Source: Gammaproteobacteria bacterium UBA3532
GTDB lineage: Bacteria; Pseudomonadota; Gammaproteobacteria; Enterobacterales; UBA3532
DNA length: 8,085 nucleotides
Assembly: GCA_002376965.1 (NCBI GenBank)
Contig: DFOV01000330.1
Location: forward strand, 1-8,085
Direction of reading: 5' to 3'
The position numbers and the translations under genes were made by a program. Under the pieces are notes generated by a model. That model searched no databases. It saw only the letters and a list, made by a program, of their open reading frames with translations, and was not told where the DNA came from. This document shows, in pieces, positions 5,536-8,085 of this stretch. Positions within the stretch are counted from its first letter, which is position 1. Every line of letters starts with the position of its first letter.

Positions 5536-8085
5536 TCTAACCGTTTAGCGCTATCTACTCTGTTTGATACATCAAAATCACTATCCAGTCGAGATGGTTT
5601 TGAGCAAGTGACGCAGGCATTCATCATCAACGAAGAAGACTATGTTCAATCGATGCTTGATATGATGTCTGCTCCGCTCGATACCCAACCGAGCGTCTAT
5701 GCATTGGCGCGTCGCTTAGTTGAATCGGTACGTCTCCAACCCGAAAATCGAGCTTCGATAGAGGCGTTGCTTCAGGAATATCAGCTTAATAGCCGTGAGG
5801 GAATTGTGCTGTTAAGTTTGGCCGAGTCTCTATTACGCATTCCAGATGAGCCAACCGCTGAGCAGCTGATTCGAGATCAATTGGGTTCTGTTGATTGGAC
5901 GAAGCATCTAGGTCATTCACCTTCGCCCTTTGTCAATTTATCGACCTGGGGGCTGGTGGTGACGGGCAAGGTGTTGGACTGGTCTGATGCTTCTGCGCCC
6001 GATCGTTTGCTGGCGATGTTGATGCACCGGCTGGGAGAACCACTGTTGTTATCGGCAATGAAAAAGGCGATGCAGGTTGTTGGGGGCTATTTTGTTTATG
6101 CTGAAACCATTGATAAAGCGCTGGATAAAACCAGCCAGTCAACCATTACCACCTTCTCGTATGATATGCTGGGCGAGGCTGCGCTGACCAGCGAGGATAG
6201 TGAGCATTACTTTCATCGTTATTATCAAGCCATGCTGAGCATTGGCGAGAGACATACCGAAGATGATCGCCCGCTACCGTCAATATCGGTAAAGCTATCC
6301 GCACTGCACCCTCGTTATGAAGCATTGAAAGGCTGTCAAGTCGTTGCTCAAATTAGCGAGCGATTACTTAAGCTGGTGCAGCTTGGTCGCCAATACGATG
6401 TGCCATTAACAATAGATGCCGAAGAATCGCAGCGGTTAGAGTTATCGTTGCAGATTTTTTCGCAGGTGCTGAGCGATCCGATTTGTAAGGGGTGGGGCAA
6501 GTTGGGTCTGGCGGTACAAGCTTATTCCAAGCGTGCACTTCCGGTATTGCGCTATTTGTATGCCTTGGCTTCAGAACAGCATACCACCATTCCGGTGCGG
6601 CTAGTGAAAGGGGCATACTGGGATTTTGAAATCAAGCAGGCTCAGCAGCAAGGGGTATTGGACTATCCGGTGTTTACCTGTAAAGAGCACACGGATTTAA
6701 ACTATCTGCTATGCGCCCGTTTTCTAATGCAAGTAGACGTAGCAAAGATACTGACAGGCCAGTTTGCCACTCACAACGCGCATACTTTGGCTTCATTGGT
6801 TGAGATGGCCAAAGCGCAGCAGTATGTTGATATAGAGTTTCAGCGGTTGCATGGCATGGGGGCACCTCTCTTTCTGGCATTGGAAAAGGCTGTGGAGGCT
6901 GACATGGTTAGGCCTACCATTCGCGTTTATGCCCCGATTGGTGAACACCGCCACTTATTGCCATATCTGGTGCGTCGGCTATTGGAAAATGGCGCCAATG
7001 TTTCTTTTGTTCATCAGCTTGCCGACCCAGTGATTGCGATTGAGCAGCTGGTGCAGGCTCCAAGTGATCGAATTCAGCAATCTAAAAGCCGCCGCCATCC
7101 AGACATTCCAGTGCCTAAAGCCTTGTTTAAAGATCGCGAAAATGCTTCTGGATTGGCATGGGGGGCCTCATCGCAGCGTGCTGATTTAGTCGAGCAAGTG
7201 GAGCAGTATAGACATCATCAATGGGTAGAAAGCTCTTGGATAGAAGGAGCGCAAGCGATTGGTGGAGCGCGGATAACGGCACATAATCCGGCCGATGCGC
7301 GAGATATGGTTGGCGAGTATTGCCTGGCAAGTGATGATGCCATTGTTCAGGCCCTCGATGTCGCAGATGCTGCCAGTTCCAAGTGGCGCATGCTGCCCGT
7401 TGCACAAAGGGCGGAAATATTGCTACGAATCGCCGAGCAGCTTGAAAGTCATCGTGCAGAGCTTATCGCGTTGTGCGTTAGAGAAGCAGGTAAAACCTTT
7501 CCTGATGCCTTGGATGACCTGCGCGAGGCGGTGGATTTCTGTCGCTATTATGCCTGCCAGGCGCAGTCGCTGATGGGGCAAGCTCAGGTTATGCCAGGGC
7601 CGACCGGCGAGGTAAATAACTACTACTGGACTGGCCGAGGCACCTTTGTGTGCATCAGTCCGTGGAATTTTCCTATTGCGATTCTGGTTGGCCAGATCTG
7701 TGCTGCATTGGTCACTGGAAATGCCGTTATTGCCAAGCCTGCCCATCAGGTCGGCTTGCTGGCCAGCCGGATCGCCGCCTTGTTGTATGCGGCAGGGGTG
7801 CCCGATCAGGCATTTCATTTGGTGTTGGCAAAGGGTGAACAAGTTGAGCGACTATTGATTAGCGACCAACGTGTTGCCGGTGTCGCTTTTACTGGCTCTC
7901 ATTCCACGGCTAAGCGTATTCAATCAGCGTTGGCACAGCGTGAAGGCATGCTTGCTACGCTCATTGCCGAAACGGGCGGCCAAAATGCCATGATCGTCGA
8001 TTCAACCGCTCAGCCTGAGCAGGTGGTAGCAGATGCGATGCACTCGGCGTTCAATAGTGCCGGACAACGCTGTTCGGCATTGCGT
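5533..8085 (+). CDS. putA: Bifunctional proline dehydrogenase / L-glutamate-gamma-semialdehyde dehydrogenase PutA, 3' part missing
   Basis: An uninterrupted frame of 851 codons runs to the window end without a stop. PutA oxidises proline to P5C with FAD, passing electrons to the quinone pool at the membrane, then oxidises glutamate semialdehyde to glutamate with NAD. N-terminal alpha region about 1-175 (LLRIPDEPTAEQLIRD, SPSPFVN); PRODH barrel about 180-490 with FSYDMLGEAALT (208-219), SVKLSALHPRYE, D295 in IDAEE, RLVKGAYWD (356-364), FATHNAHTLA, LHGMG, Y466 in VYAPIG and R481/R482 in YLVRRLLENGAN. P5CDH part from about 570: N712 in PWNFP, FTGS (786-789), E813 in AETGGQNAMIVD and catalytic Cys847 in AGQRCSALR, only four residues before the edge. 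Compared with E. coli PutA (1320 residues) it starts about 74 residues later and lacks the ribbon-helix-helix DNA-binding domain, so it should not repress itself. Whether it ends near 1050 residues or has the extra C-terminal domain lies outside the window. Confidence 0.97.
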   Translation, partial: MSNRLALSTLFDTSKSLSSRDGFEQVTQAFIINEEDYVQSMLDMMSAPLDTQPSVYALARRLVESVRLQPENRASIEALLQEYQLNSREGIVLLSLAESLLRIPDEPTAEQLIRDQLGSVDWTKHLGHSPSPFVNLSTWGLVVTGKVLDWSDASAPDRLLAMLMHRLGEPLLLSAMKKAMQVVGGYFVYAETIDKALDKTSQSTITTFSYDMLGEAALTSEDSEHYFHRYYQAMLSIGERHTEDDRPLPSISVKLSALHPRYEALKGCQVVAQISERLLKLVQLGRQYDVPLTIDAEESQRLELSLQIFSQVLSDPICKGWGKLGLAVQAYSKRALPVLRYLYALASEQHTTIPVRLVKGAYWDFEIKQAQQQGVLDYPVFTCKEHTDLNYLLCARFLMQVDVAKILTGQFATHNAHTLASLVEMAKAQQYVDIEFQRLHGMGAPLFLALEKAVEADMVRPTIRVYAPIGEHRHLLPYLVRRLLENGANVSFVHQLADPVIAIEQLVQAPSDRIQQSKSRRHPDIPVPKALFKDRENASGLAWGASSQRADLVEQVEQYRHHQWVESSWIEGAQAIGGARITAHNPADARDMVGEYCLASDDAIVQALDVADAASSKWRMLPVAQRAEILLRIAEQLESHRAELIALCVREAGKTFPDALDDLREAVDFCRYYACQAQSLMGQAQVMPGPTGEVNNYYWTGRGTFVCISPWNFPIAILVGQICAALVTGNAVIAKPAHQVGLLASRIAALLYAAGVPDQAFHLVLAKGEQVERLLISDQRVAGVAFTGSHSTAKRIQSALAQREGMLATLIAETGGQNAMIVDSTAQPEQVVADAMHSAFNSAGQRCSALR

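Noticed and set aside
7423..7842. 139-codon minus-strand frame inside putA
   Set aside because: It lies opposite a strongly conserved P5C dehydrogenase region, has no recognisable features and is expected by chance.
1..8085. tRNA, rRNA, CRISPR array, transposase or phage genes
   Set aside because: No repeat-spacer pattern, tRNA-like cloverleaf or transposase motif was seen, and coding genes fill nearly all of the window.

Overview
The window is a chromosomal segment of a Gram-negative, probably marine-type gammaproteobacterium. That placement rests on the pairing of a SpeA-type arginine decarboxylase with a carboxy(nor)spermidine dehydrogenase, a CHASE8/YfiN-like c-di-GMP enzyme paired with a YfiR-family periplasmic protein, and a bifunctional PutA. 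It resembles the Cellvibrionales/Saccharophagus/Teredinibacter neighbourhood, but that rank is inference. There are no RNA genes, CRISPR arrays, insertion sequences or phage genes.

Left block (1-2133, minus strand): speA followed 4 nt later by the first 72 codons of a saccharopine-dehydrogenase-fold gene that matches carboxy(nor)spermidine dehydrogenase. Together they suggest a polyamine route: arginine to agmatine, later putrescine, then condensation with aspartate semialdehyde to carboxyspermidine. The speA reading frame clearly continues upstream of its first ATG (1974). The conserved N-terminus is only reached from a CTG codon at 2133 with a well-spaced Shine-Dalgarno, so a rare CUG start is proposed.

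Middle block (2257-5291, minus strand): a two-gene operon joined by an ATGA overlap. The first gene encodes an exported YfiR-family (DUF4154) protein. The second encodes an inner-membrane protein of order CHASE8-HAMP-PAS-GGDEF-EAL. This resembles the YfiBNR periplasmic stress-to-c-di-GMP module, but no yfiB-like gene is in the window and the output enzyme carries both cyclase and phosphodiesterase domains.

Right block (5292-8085): a 241-bp divergent intergenic region leads into putA (plus strand), which is open to the end of the window with its P5C dehydrogenase catalytic Cys just inside it. The intergenic region holds a perfect 16-bp inverted repeat with a 5-nt loop, a smaller hairpin sharing the same half-site, and a possible 18-codon leader ORF with two proline codons whose ATG overlaps the end of the hairpin stem. 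PutA starts without the ribbon-helix-helix repressor domain of E. coli PutA, so putA must be controlled in another way.

Nothing here is a plainly new defence or mobile system. The best leads are the CUG start of speA, the putA leader structure, and the YfiB-less YfiR plus dual-domain c-di-GMP enzyme with a degenerate I-site.
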